NCBI GenBank assembly: GCA_022574495.1
Contig: JACZRW010000003.1
Span: 1 to 44,260 of the forward strand
Length of the DNA stretch: 44,260 nt
Source: Patescibacteria group bacterium
Lineage (GTDB): Bacteria > Patescibacteriota > Microgenomatia > Woykebacterales > RBG-16-39-9b
Direction of reading: 5' to 3'
Positions 17,996-27,363 of this stretch are shown in pieces; position 1 is the first letter of the stretch, and each line of letters starts with the position of its first letter. The notes beneath the pieces were generated by a model. It was given only the letters and a program-made list of their open reading frames with translations. It did no database searches and was not told the DNA's origin. The position numbers and the translations under genes are program-made.

Positions 17996-19603
17996 TTAAT
18001 TAAAAATATTTACCTTATTAATTTTCCATTCACTAATATTCTTAAACCTATCTGAGGTTAGGATTAAATTCCTAAGTTTTATGTTCTCAATTTTTTTATT
18101 TACAATCCAAAAATATTTTGGGTAATATAAAAATATAGCCGGTGCTTCATCTGCTAAAATCCTATTAAATTTGGCATAACTATCTTTCCTCTCTTCTCTC
18201 TTAAATATTTTTCGCCCGTCCTCTAAAATTTTGTCTATCTTATCTGATTGTAGTCCCGTTATATTTCCATCGTTTATTTGAGAGCTGTGCCAAATACTAT
18301 ACTGGTCAGGATCGACACCAAGCTGCTGAACACTCAAAAGAACCTGAAAGTCTCTCTCAGGGATAGCCTTTTCCCTTAATTCCGTGCTCTCCAATTTTAA
18401 AACTTCTACTTTTATTCCTAGTGCCGCCCAGTTATCTTTAATACGATCTAGCACCCTATCCAATTCAGGGTCTTGGGTTGTTGTGATGGTAATATTTAAT
18501 TCTTCTTCAGAGTTTTTTCTGATCTCCCCATCAAGCTTCCAACCAAGAGCATCAAGATCTTTTTTAGCCTCATCAATATCAAATTGGATTGGGTTTTTAA
18601 AACTATTATCAGCCCAACTTTTTAAAGGGAGGGAGGTTTCACTAATAATTAGGCTAAAACCAGGAAGTATCTGGGTCACCAGTTCTTTTGACGTTGCTTT
18701 AGATAGCAGCTGTCTAAATCTCCTCTCCTTTAATAGATCATCATTAAGATTCATAAAAAGTACTATTTGCCTTTGAGCCAAGTTGCTACTAAAAATTTTT
18801 AGATTTGGCCAAGCGCTTAGCTCGTTTAGCTCAAAAAAGCTAAGACCTCCAAGGCCATCTATCTCACCAAGTTTCATTGACAGAAGAGCATCTTCTTTAT
18901 TTTTATACAGTTTAAAAGCTAGATTTAGATAATCACTTTCAAGAACAATTTTATCCTCAAATATATTGGTTACTTTAAAATCTCCGCTTCCTATTGGTCG
19001 GTATTTTTCCAGTGATATATGCTCGGGAACTATTCCCAACGTTGTATTTTGGATAAAAGGGGATAGGGCTTCGTTTAGAATAAACTCCACCGTATAATTG
19101 TCGATTTTAGTTACCTTAACCCCCTTAAAATTCGAAGCGAAAGGAGAGGGCGGGTTAGGGTTTTGAGTAAGTTTAATTGTATGTACTACATCGTCGGATG
19201 TAATCTCCTGACCATCATGCCAATATAGATCTCTCTTGAGAGTGAATATATATTTTGTGGGGGATTCTCTCTCGAAGCTTTCAGCCAAATCCAAAACCAC
19301 ACTACCATCATCATCAATCCTAGTTAATCCCCTAAAAACCAGTGAGTTAATTTCCTCCTCCGCTAAGGTGGATGCGTATACCGGGTTTAGGGTAGATACG
19401 CTACCTACCACCCCTTCGTTAAAACTTGCTTTATTAATTTTTGCAGTGACTTGACTGAAAATATCGGGAAAGAAACTTATCGACAAAAATCTGACTGTTA
19501 TCAATAGAACTAAAAAAAATATAGAAAGTAGAAATATTTGGCGGTATCGCCTTGTAATTAAGTGGACTAAAAAACGATAATAAAATCTAAGACTTCTTAG
19601 CAT
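17996..19603 (-). CDS. ABC transporter substrate-binding protein, family 5 (oligopeptide-type)
   Basis: NEGVVGSVSTLNPVYASTLAEEEINSLVFRGLTRID; DLYWHDGQEITSDDVVHTIKL; no permease genes adjacent. Confidence 0.88.
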   Translation of the reverse strand: MLRSLRFYYRFLVHLITRRYRQIFLLSIFFLVLLITVRFLSISFFPDIFSQVTAKINKASFNEGVVGSVSTLNPVYASTLAEEEINSLVFRGLTRIDDDGSVVLDLAESFERESPTKYIFTLKRDLYWHDGQEITSDDVVHTIKLTQNPNPPSPFASNFKGVKVTKIDNYTVEFILNEALSPFIQNTTLGIVPEHISLEKYRPIGSGDFKVTNIFEDKIVLESDYLNLAFKLYKNKEDALLSMKLGEIDGLGGLSFFELNELSAWPNLKIFSSNLAQRQIVLFMNLNDDLLKERRFRQLLSKATSKELVTQILPGFSLIISETSLPLKSWADNSFKNPIQFDIDEAKKDLDALGWKLDGEIRKNSEEELNITITTTQDPELDRVLDRIKDNWAALGIKVEVLKLESTELREKAIPERDFQVLLSVQQLGVDPDQYSIWHSSQINDGNITGLQSDKIDKILEDGRKIFKREERKDSYAKFNRILADEAPAIFLYYPKYFWIVNKKIENIKLRNLILTSDRFKNISEWKINKVNIFN

Positions 19604-19825
19604 TTACTTAATAAACAGTAGGGAAAATGAAATGGTTGCAAAGAGAAAGGCCAAAACGATTGTTAAGTAATGGAGTATCTTTTCTGCTCCTCGCTTACTT
19701 CGATATGCTTCACCACCACCACCAAAGATAGCCCCTATTCCACTACCTTTTTTTTGTATAAGAATAACAGCAAGAAGTGATATTGATATAATTATCATCG
19801 CCACCATTAAGATATCTGTTAGCAT
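19604..19825 (-). CDS. secG: preprotein translocase subunit SecG
   Basis: VILIQKKGSGIGAIFGGGGEAYRSKRGAEKILHYLTIVLAFLF. Confidence 0.93.
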   Translation of the reverse strand: MLTDILMVAMIIISISLLAVILIQKKGSGIGAIFGGGGEAYRSKRGAEKILHYLTIVLAFLFATISFSLLFIK

Positions 19826-19855
19826 TTAGGAGAGGATTTTAACATATTAGTAGTA

Positions 19856-20254
19856 TCAATGGAACACCCATCTAAGAAGAGTATTTAGCCAACTTATCAA
19901 AATTGAGGCTATAAGGGCCGAGAAAATGGCGATAGCATGAAATTTAGGCACAAAAAATCCGCTAATTTCTAGTCCGGAAAAATCAAAATTTACGATAGAA
20001 AATCCCGAAACAACAATACTGATTAAATAAAGTAACAGTGCTCCACTAAAGAAACTAAATAACCCAAACGTAAATAGATTTAACGGTAAAGAAATAAATT
20101 TTAAAATTGGCTTTGCCACCATTATTAGCACTGCAAATACTATCGAAGCAACTAATAATATTTCTATTTTCTCGAATTCAATACCGGGGAAAAAATACCC
20201 AACAACAAAGAAAGAAGTGGTACTTAAGAAAAGTTGCTTAACAATATTCCTCAT
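19856..20254 (-). CDS. 4-TM phage-holin-superfamily membrane protein
   Basis: ILKFISLPLNLFTFGLFSF and overall four-helix pattern. Confidence 0.75.
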   Translation of the reverse strand: MRNIVKQLFLSTTSFFVVGYFFPGIEFEKIEILLVASIVFAVLIMVAKPILKFISLPLNLFTFGLFSFFSGALLLYLISIVVSGFSIVNFDFSGLEISGFFVPKFHAIAIFSALIASILISWLNTLLRWVFH

Positions 20255-21525
20255 TTTACTAGGTTATCAAAGGTATTTTGAACTGTCAAAAGTTCTCTCC
20301 CTCTTAAATTCCGATGGTAAGAAATTGCAAATCGATGGGCTTCGTCTCGCAGTCTTTGTAACAAGTGCAGCGCTTTAGAATCTCTTGGGAGCCTTAACGG
20401 TTTGTCTTTTCCAGGAATATAGATCTGCTCCAACCTCTTAGCCAATCCTAAACAAGGTATGTTTAATTGGGATTCTTTTTGAGCGGCCAAACAGCTTGAA
20501 AGTTGACCTTTCCCACCATCAACTACAATTAAATCTGGTAGCCGCCAATCGTTATTAAAGCGCCTAGATATTACTTCTTTCATCATAGCCGTGTCATTGA
20601 TCCCCCTAACTCTTTTGATTTTAAATTTTTTGTATTCGCTTTTATCGATTTCCCCGTCCGTAATCACCACCATCGATCCAGTCGCATACTCACCATGAAT
20701 ATTTGAAATATCATAGCCTTCAATTCTCCTTGGGATTTTTTTTAGATTTAGGACAGATTTTAATTCCTCAAGGTCCTCTTTGTATCGTAGCCGAATAAAT
20801 TCTGGATCCTCCATATATCTCGTTACATCACCTCTGGGTTGGGTAACATAGTTTAACCCGTTTAGCTTTTTCCTAATCTCTTCTGCCTCTTCAAATTTAA
20901 GTTTATTTGAGGCAATCTTCATCTCTCGTTCCAAATCATGAATCACTTTCTGCTTTTTTCCATTAAGGAAGAGTCGTAGATTTTTAATGCTTTTTTTGTA
21001 GTCTCTAAAACCAATTTTTCCGACACAAACACCTGGGCACAGTCCTAAATGGTAGTGCAAGCAAACCCGACTAGATGGTTTACAAGTACTATATGGAAAT
21101 ATTCTCCTTATTGTTTTCAAGGTTCTTCGAACGGTGGTGGCCGATGGGAACGGACCAAAATATTCTTTTGCATCTGCTATTTTTTTACGTCTGGCGGGAA
21201 GTACTTTAGGGAATTTATCCTTCGTAAATATTATATAGAGATAATCCTTATCATCTTTAAGTTGAACGTTAAATTCAGGTTTATACTTTTTTATCAAATT
21301 TGCTTCTAGAATCAAGGCTTCAATTTCAGAGTTAACTTCAAATGTATCTACTTCAAAAACATTCTCTATTAACCGATTTACTCTTGGGTCATCAGCGGGA
21401 CGTTGGTAGGATTTCAATCTGTTTCTGAGATTCAAAGCTTTTCCAATGTATAGAATTTTTCTATTCCTATTTTTGAGTATATATACACCCGGCTTATCGG
21501 TGATCCTTTTTGAGTCTAATTTCAT
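20251..21525 (-). CDS. uvrC: excinuclease ABC subunit C, short form
   Basis: GVYILKNRNRKILYIGKALNLRNRLKSY (GIY-YIG), GYDISNIHGEYATGSMVV, DLIVVDGGKGQL; 424 aa without a recognisable C-terminal HhH region. Confidence 0.92.
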   Translation of the reverse strand: MKLDSKRITDKPGVYILKNRNRKILYIGKALNLRNRLKSYQRPADDPRVNRLIENVFEVDTFEVNSEIEALILEANLIKKYKPEFNVQLKDDKDYLYIIFTKDKFPKVLPARRKKIADAKEYFGPFPSATTVRRTLKTIRRIFPYSTCKPSSRVCLHYHLGLCPGVCVGKIGFRDYKKSIKNLRLFLNGKKQKVIHDLEREMKIASNKLKFEEAEEIRKKLNGLNYVTQPRGDVTRYMEDPEFIRLRYKEDLEELKSVLNLKKIPRRIEGYDISNIHGEYATGSMVVITDGEIDKSEYKKFKIKRVRGINDTAMMKEVISRRFNNDWRLPDLIVVDGGKGQLSSCLAAQKESQLNIPCLGLAKRLEQIYIPGKDKPLRLPRDSKALHLLQRLRDEAHRFAISYHRNLRGRELLTVQNTFDNLVK

Positions 21526-21537
21526 TGTTATATTCTA

Positions 21538-23415
21538 CTACGAAAGTCTATTCTTGAATTTCCTAAAAAGAGGATAAAACAATCCACCGAGAGTGGCTAG
21601 TAAAAGAAATAGAAGTAATACCTGAGGTGTGTTAAAGCTGAAAAATGGGCTAATCGCTATTACCTTAGACTCTTCGAAAATTTTCTCCACTCCTTGATCA
21701 TACCCTACTAATTTTGTAGTCAGCTTTCCTTCTCCTGACTTAAATACTGATCCACTTCTAAGTTTTATATTTACCACGTACTCGCTAAAGGGGAGTATTG
21801 TCCCAATCTCCTGATTCTCTTCACCTATTAGTTGCATTGATTCCGCTGAGATATTTATTCTTGAATATCTTAATGATTTACCGGTATCATTCTTTATAAT
21901 TATCTTCCCACCTGTTGGAAATCCTGATATGGTCTTTGATATACCTAATTCAACCGTAGGATTTGCTGAAAAATTAAATTCTTCGTTTACAAATGATACA
22001 TCAGATGAATTATCAGTAGATGACCAAAACATTTCTGGGATTTTCGGCTCTTCACTGGAGGATTCCCGTATAAATAAAGCAAAGTGATTTGCGTCTGTAT
22101 AATCAAAATAATCTACTCTTCTGGTTGAAGCCCAAGTCGGATCCACCTGCACCCACCTCTTATTTTCATTATCGAAATACTCAACCCAGGTATGGAGTTT
22201 TTCACTACTTTCCTTTCCATTTACAATAGTAGGGGTGAGGGATGTCCCATCCCCAACTACAAATCCAATCACTTCTCTTGCTGGAATATTTTTTGCTCTG
22301 GATAGCGAAATAAATAAGTCTACAAATTCGCTGGATAGAGCCTCCTTGGGATTAGATAAAGCAGAACTACCACCTAATCGCTTGGTAATATTTTTTTCTA
22401 TTATTTCATTATTAAACACAAGAGTTTGAGTAACAAATTCGTATATTTCCTTCACATCTGAAAGCTCTGACGCCTTATCCAAAATATTTTTAGAGGTGGT
22501 ATCCCAGTATTTTTGATTCAAAGTGAGTTCATTGTTAGTATTCTCTTTAGTAAAAATGTCACTAATGGATTTATCAATTTTAACTACTCCTTCTATCAAA
22601 ATGTCTTTCTCTTCACCAGCATCCAACTTGTACAGTGCAAAATAGTTTCCATCATCATCCTCCTCAATTTTCTCTGGTCGAGGATTTATTTTAGTGAAAT
22701 TAACTTCCTGAAAATTTGTATCTCTAGGTAGAAGTATTCTTTCCTCCTTCGAGAAGAAATTTGGATTCTTTAATTTTTCTCTGAAAGAAAACTCGGCTAC
22801 TTGAAAATCACCAAAACTGGCAATAATTGTTTCTGAAGGCGAGTCTTTTTTGTTGAAGGTAAAAGTTCTAAAACTCTTGTTTTCAGTAGTCTTGTTTGGT
22901 TTTGGGTATATTGAGTACAACTTACCAAAGTTTTTGGGGGTCTTCAGCTTTAAAGAAAATGATCCGAGCTTTTCTGATGTGTTTATACCAGGTGTCAAGA
23001 CCTCCCACATGTTCCCATTTTTTGTGGAAATATTATTTATCGTATAATTTAAAGTAAATTTAGTTAGTTTATTTTTTCCAATTACCTTATCGTTCAACTT
23101 TGCATTTAAAATCGTGAGACCCTTATCTTTTTTACTACTCACCTTAAATGACCCCAAAGAGTCGGTACCCGATGCACTTTTTATATCAGATGCGCCGATA
23201 TTCAAACTGTATTCTGATGGGTATAAATCTGCGGTTAAATTTTGTAGAACTATTTTTTGGATAACCTTTGCCGAACCATTCTCTTGAAGAGTAAACGTCA
23301 TATCATAGGAGACTGAGAAAGAAGCCGATTCTACTTTTTGAACTTTCAGAAAAGGAAGAAATATACCGGCGGTGAAGATTAACAAAATAATTGAATTCTT
23401 TACTCTCAAAGGCAT
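21538..23415 (-). CDS. transglutaminase-like domain membrane protein
   Basis: AREVIGFVVGDG...LHTWVEYFDNENKRWVQVDPTWAS; signal peptide and C-terminal TM. Confidence 0.85.
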   Translation of the reverse strand: MPLRVKNSIILLIFTAGIFLPFLKVQKVESASFSVSYDMTFTLQENGSAKVIQKIVLQNLTADLYPSEYSLNIGASDIKSASGTDSLGSFKVSSKKDKGLTILNAKLNDKVIGKNKLTKFTLNYTINNISTKNGNMWEVLTPGINTSEKLGSFSLKLKTPKNFGKLYSIYPKPNKTTENKSFRTFTFNKKDSPSETIIASFGDFQVAEFSFREKLKNPNFFSKEERILLPRDTNFQEVNFTKINPRPEKIEEDDDGNYFALYKLDAGEEKDILIEGVVKIDKSISDIFTKENTNNELTLNQKYWDTTSKNILDKASELSDVKEIYEFVTQTLVFNNEIIEKNITKRLGGSSALSNPKEALSSEFVDLFISLSRAKNIPAREVIGFVVGDGTSLTPTIVNGKESSEKLHTWVEYFDNENKRWVQVDPTWASTRRVDYFDYTDANHFALFIRESSSEEPKIPEMFWSSTDNSSDVSFVNEEFNFSANPTVELGISKTISGFPTGGKIIIKNDTGKSLRYSRINISAESMQLIGEENQEIGTILPFSEYVVNIKLRSGSVFKSGEGKLTTKLVGYDQGVEKIFEESKVIAISPFFSFNTPQVLLLFLLLATLGGLFYPLFRKFKNRLS

Positions 23416-23448
23416 GGTGGTTATTATAGATAAATTTTCAATAAAACT

Positions 23449-23820
23449 CTAGGCAGAAATCCAATTTTTTACTTTTGCAGAAACTTCCTCTGGAGTAAAT
23501 CGAGTTTTTACCAAATATTCGTTGGCACCTAATGATAACCCTTTTTCAATCATTTCTTGGTCCTCAAAGTTGGAAAGTATTAATATAGGGATATATCTAG
23601 TAATTGGTGACCTTCTAAGCCTTCTTATTACTTCAAACCCATCTATTTCTGGGATTTTAATATCTAAAAAAATAATATTTGGAGATTCAGAAAATGCTTT
23701 CTCAATACCGATTTTTCCGTTTATTGCCGTAACTACCTCATAATTATCCAACAGGAATTTAAATTTTAGCATCTTTAAAAATTGAGGTTCGTCGTCTACC
23801 AATAATATTTTCATAATCAC
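23449..23820 (-). CDS. stand-alone response regulator receiver protein
   Basis: [46 protein letters not shown]; start overlaps the uvrA stop. Confidence 0.93.
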   Translation of the reverse strand: MIMKILLVDDEPQFLKMLKFKFLLDNYEVVTAINGKIGIEKAFSESPNIIFLDIKIPEIDGFEVIRRLRRSPITRYIPILILSNFEDQEMIEKGLSLGANEYLVKTRFTPEEVSAKVKNWISA

Positions 23821-26654
23821 TTATTACTAGTTAAGTATTTTAACTCTCTTTTTAGATATTCGCCGGTGTACGATCTTTTCGATTTTATAATTGTTTCGGG
23901 ATCCCCTTGGGCGACTACCATCCCACCAGCATCTCCACCATCTGGACCAAGATCGATTATCCAATCGGCTGTTTTAATTACATCAAAATTATGTTCTATC
24001 ACCACTACGGTATTACCCAAATCTACCAGTCGATGAAGAACAGACAATAGGTTTTCGATATCGGCAAAATGAAGACCAGTTGTTGGCTCATCCAGTATAT
24101 AAAAAGTCTTTCCCGTACTTTTACGCGAGAGTTCTGTGGCTAATTTAACCCTCTGTGCTTCTCCACCCGACAAAGTTGTTGCTGGTTGGCCCAAACGTAT
24201 ATACGAAAGGCCAACATCTCTAAGAGTTTGAAGTTTATTTTTTATGGCTGGTACATTATTAAAAAATTCCAGCGCTTCCTCAACAGTCATTGCTAAGATT
24301 TCAGAAATATTTTTGCCTTTAAAACTTATCTCTAAGGCTTCTCTGTTATACCTTTTACCTTCACAGGTTTCACAGGTAACGTAGACGTCTGGTAGAAATT
24401 GCATCTCAATTTTAATAACGCCATCACCTTGACAAGTTTCACATCTACCTCCCTTAACGTTAAATGAAAACCTACCCGCTCTATAGCCTCTTATTTTAGC
24501 TTCGGCTGTCTGTGCGTATAATTCTCGAACATAAGAAAAGGCGCCAGTGTAAGTAGCTGGATTACTTCTTGGTGTTCTACCAATTGGTGATTGATCTATA
24601 CTTACTACTTTATCAATAAATTCAATACCCAAAATACTTTTGTGCTTTCCAACTTTCTCCTTTGAACGGTAAAGACTTGCACTCAAGGACTTTCTCAGGA
24701 TATCTTCAATTAGAGTGGATTTGCCAGAACCAGAAACACCGGTAATACAAATAAACTTCCCTAAAGGAAAATCTACATTAATATTTTTAAGATTGTGTTC
24801 TGAGGCCTCAATGATTTTTAGTGATTTGCCGTTTCCTCTTACCTTTTTTTTATAATCTTTCATTACTATTTTTTTACCCGAAAGAAATTGCCCCGTTATG
24901 GATTCCTTTGATCTAGTTATTTCTTTTGGTGTCCCGTAAGCAATTATCTCTCCCCCATGTTCCCCAGCACCAGGACCAGTATCGAGCACCCAATCTGCAC
25001 TTTCAATAGTTTCTCGATCGTGTTCGACCACGACAACCGTATTTCCTAAATCACGGAGATTTTTTAGGGTGTTAATTAATCTGGTATTATCTTTTTGGTG
25101 AAGACCTATGGACGGCTCATCTAAAACGTAAAGGACTCCAGAAAGCCCAGAGCCAATTTGTGAGGCTAAGCGGATTCTTTGAGCCTCCCCACCAGCAAGA
25201 GTAGCGCTAGTTCTCCCTAATGTAAGGTAGTTCAAACCTACATCTACTAAGAATTTTAACCTGGTCTTTATTTCTTTTAGTACTTGCTTGGCGATTATCT
25301 TTTCTCTTTCGGTCAAGTCAAGAGATGCAAACCACTCTTTGGCTTTATCTATTGAATAATCACTCACTTCGGTAATTGGTTTCTTATTGATTGTTATAAA
25401 TTGCGATTCCTTCTTTAATCTAGAACCCTTACAAGTCTCACAAATTTCTTCTCTCATATATTTCTCAATTTCCCTCTTGGTCCATTCACTATCCGTTTCT
25501 TTGTATTTACGTAAAATCTCTGGCATTACTCCTTCAAAAGTGGTGTTAAAAGTTATTAATTTTCCAAACCTATTTCTCCCTGAGACTTTAAATACTTCTT
25601 CCTCAGAACCGTAAAGAACAGTGGTTAAAGCATTTTTTGGTAAATCCTTGATTGGTGTGCTTAAAGAAACTTTCAAATGATCCACTAGAGCATCTAACCT
25701 TCTTGAAGACCAAGTATCCGATCCTAATATCCTACTCCAAGGTAATATTGCACCTTCGGAAATCGAAAGACTTTTATTTGGTATTACTAAATTCTCATCC
25801 ACACTGAGTTTTGTGCCTATCCCAGTACACTCCGGGCAAGCACCGTATGGAGAATTGAATGAAAATGTTCTAGGTTCTATTTCGGGTAGGGATACATTAT
25901 GCTCAGGGCAAGAAAATTGTTCAGAGAATAATTGATCCTTCCCATCTATTGATGCGATTACGACTCCTTCTGATAACTTCAAAGAGGTCTCTACAGATTC
26001 GGTGAGTCTTTGTTTGTCTACCGGAGTTACTAGTCTATCAATCACCACTTCAATATCGTGAATTTTATATCTAACCAGTTTTGGAGTTTCTCCTATTTCG
26101 TAGACCTTTCCATCCACTCGTACCCGTACGTACCCTTTTTTCTTTAAATCCTGAAAAACTTCATCATAAATTCCTTTTCTACCCCTCACAATCGGGGAAA
26201 GGATAAGAAGTTTTTTATTTTTTGGGAATTTTTGTATTTTATCGACTATTTCTTGAGGGGTTTGGGCTTTTATTTCTTTTCCATCTACCGGACAGTGTGG
26301 TGTTCCTACTCTTGCCCAAAGCAGTCTCATATAATCATAAATCTCAGTGATAGTGCCTACAGTAGAGCGCGGGTTTTTTGGAGCAGATTTTTGATCTATA
26401 GATATGGCTGGGGAAAGACCTTCTATCTGATCTACATCTGGTTTTTCCATCAGGCCTAGAAATTGTCTGGCGTAGGCAGAAAGGGATTCTACATAGCGCC
26501 TCTGCCCCTCAGCATAGAGTGTATCGAAGGCCAAAGAGGATTTACCCGAACCGGAAATACCAGTGATAACCACTAATTTATTTTTAGGGATTTCTACGGA
26601 AATATTTTTGAGGTTGTGCTCTCTAGCACCAACAATGGAAATCTTATCATTCAT
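23817..26654 (-). CDS. uvrA: excinuclease ABC subunit A (start moved from 26723)
   Basis: [67 protein letters not shown]; two ABC domains. Confidence 0.97.
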   Translation of the reverse strand: MNDKISIVGAREHNLKNISVEIPKNKLVVITGISGSGKSSLAFDTLYAEGQRRYVESLSAYARQFLGLMEKPDVDQIEGLSPAISIDQKSAPKNPRSTVGTITEIYDYMRLLWARVGTPHCPVDGKEIKAQTPQEIVDKIQKFPKNKKLLILSPIVRGRKGIYDEVFQDLKKKGYVRVRVDGKVYEIGETPKLVRYKIHDIEVVIDRLVTPVDKQRLTESVETSLKLSEGVVIASIDGKDQLFSEQFSCPEHNVSLPEIEPRTFSFNSPYGACPECTGIGTKLSVDENLVIPNKSLSISEGAILPWSRILGSDTWSSRRLDALVDHLKVSLSTPIKDLPKNALTTVLYGSEEEVFKVSGRNRFGKLITFNTTFEGVMPEILRKYKETDSEWTKREIEKYMREEICETCKGSRLKKESQFITINKKPITEVSDYSIDKAKEWFASLDLTEREKIIAKQVLKEIKTRLKFLVDVGLNYLTLGRTSATLAGGEAQRIRLASQIGSGLSGVLYVLDEPSIGLHQKDNTRLINTLKNLRDLGNTVVVVEHDRETIESADWVLDTGPGAGEHGGEIIAYGTPKEITRSKESITGQFLSGKKIVMKDYKKKVRGNGKSLKIIEASEHNLKNINVDFPLGKFICITGVSGSGKSTLIEDILRKSLSASLYRSKEKVGKHKSILGIEFIDKVVSIDQSPIGRTPRSNPATYTGAFSYVRELYAQTAEAKIRGYRAGRFSFNVKGGRCETCQGDGVIKIEMQFLPDVYVTCETCEGKRYNREALEISFKGKNISEILAMTVEEALEFFNNVPAIKNKLQTLRDVGLSYIRLGQPATTLSGGEAQRVKLATELSRKSTGKTFYILDEPTTGLHFADIENLLSVLHRLVDLGNTVVVIEHNFDVIKTADWIIDLGPDGGDAGGMVVAQGDPETIIKSKRSYTGEYLKRELKYLTSNK

Positions 26655-26716
26655 AGATCGGAAATTATACGCGATTTTGCAAATTAATTCAAGTGCTAGA
26701 GACCAATACTTTATAC

Positions 26717-26746
26717 TTGACAATGGCTATGGGGCTGAATTAAAAT
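26717..26746 (+). promoter_or_regulatory. sigma-70 type promoter for the uvrA-uvrB intergenic RNA
   Basis: TTGACA (26717-26722), 18-bp spacer, TAAAAT (26741-26746). Confidence 0.6.
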
Positions 26747-26751
26747 ACACT

Positions 26752-27362
26752 AGTTGATTGGTGTCACCCAATTCGTGTAGTTTGGAGAGGTGTTCACGGT
26801 AGAGGGTGCCATACCAGCGATGCGTTGCGAACCTTCCAACTAGCAGTTCATGTTGTGTTGCTAGACCTGGTTTCGGGTAGCCAGTCGCTGGTAAAAACCC
26901 TCTCAAAACTGAATTCAACAGTTGTTCCTGGCCTACGGATGCGAGTAGGGCTTGGGAAACTTGTAATTGGACTGGGATCTATCTTTACTAAGAGTCCTCA
27001 AGCGCACCATTGAGGGCTCACAAACTTACCGGTCATCGCTGCCTAGCAGCGGGAAACTGGGGTGGGTGTGTCTTCAGACCCTCGGGTCAGTGGACGGAAT
27101 GGCACAACATGACCCTCTACGCCTTCCAAGGAGTACGGTCGGTTCAACCTTCCGATAAATACCCCACCTAAAAACAGATTCACACCGCCAGTCTGGATCA
27201 GGGTGTAGACCTGGACGGTTGGTGATGAAGTATGGCGGACCAACTAAGTGCTGCTTCATTATTCTGCCATAGCCTTCTAGTACGTCTTTTCGTCTAACGT
27301 CTGACGTCTCATGTCGGCCGACTAAAGCCCTGGTGAAACACCACACCAGGGCCTCTCTTTTT
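26752..27362 (+). ncRNA. candidate large structured non-coding RNA (~600 nt)
   Basis: GC-rich block without credible ORFs, promoter upstream, terminator downstream; stems AGAGGGT...ACCCTCT (26801-26807/26897-26903), TACCAGCGA...TCGCTGGTA (26812-26820/26885-26893), CTAGCA/TGCTAG, GAGTCCTCAA...TTGAGGGCTC (26992-27001/27010-27019), GCTGC/GCAGC. Confidence 0.7.
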
Positions 27363-27363
27363 T
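27327..27363 (+). terminator. rho-independent terminator
   Basis: GCCCTGGTG-AAACACCA-CACCAGGGC then CTCTCTTTTTT. Confidence 0.9.

Noticed and set aside
27043-27346. ORFs in the uvrA-uvrB gap (26825-27013, 26967-27158, 27043-27243, 27074-27346)
   Set aside because: Short, mutually overlapping, no SD, unnatural composition, and one starts inside the terminator; the structured RNA explains the region better.
26752-27362. RNase P RNA or tmRNA identity for the large RNA
   Set aside because: I could not find the conserved GGAAAGUCC/ACAGAA RNase P elements or a tRNA-like TTCGA...CCA end; a cmscan is needed to be certain.
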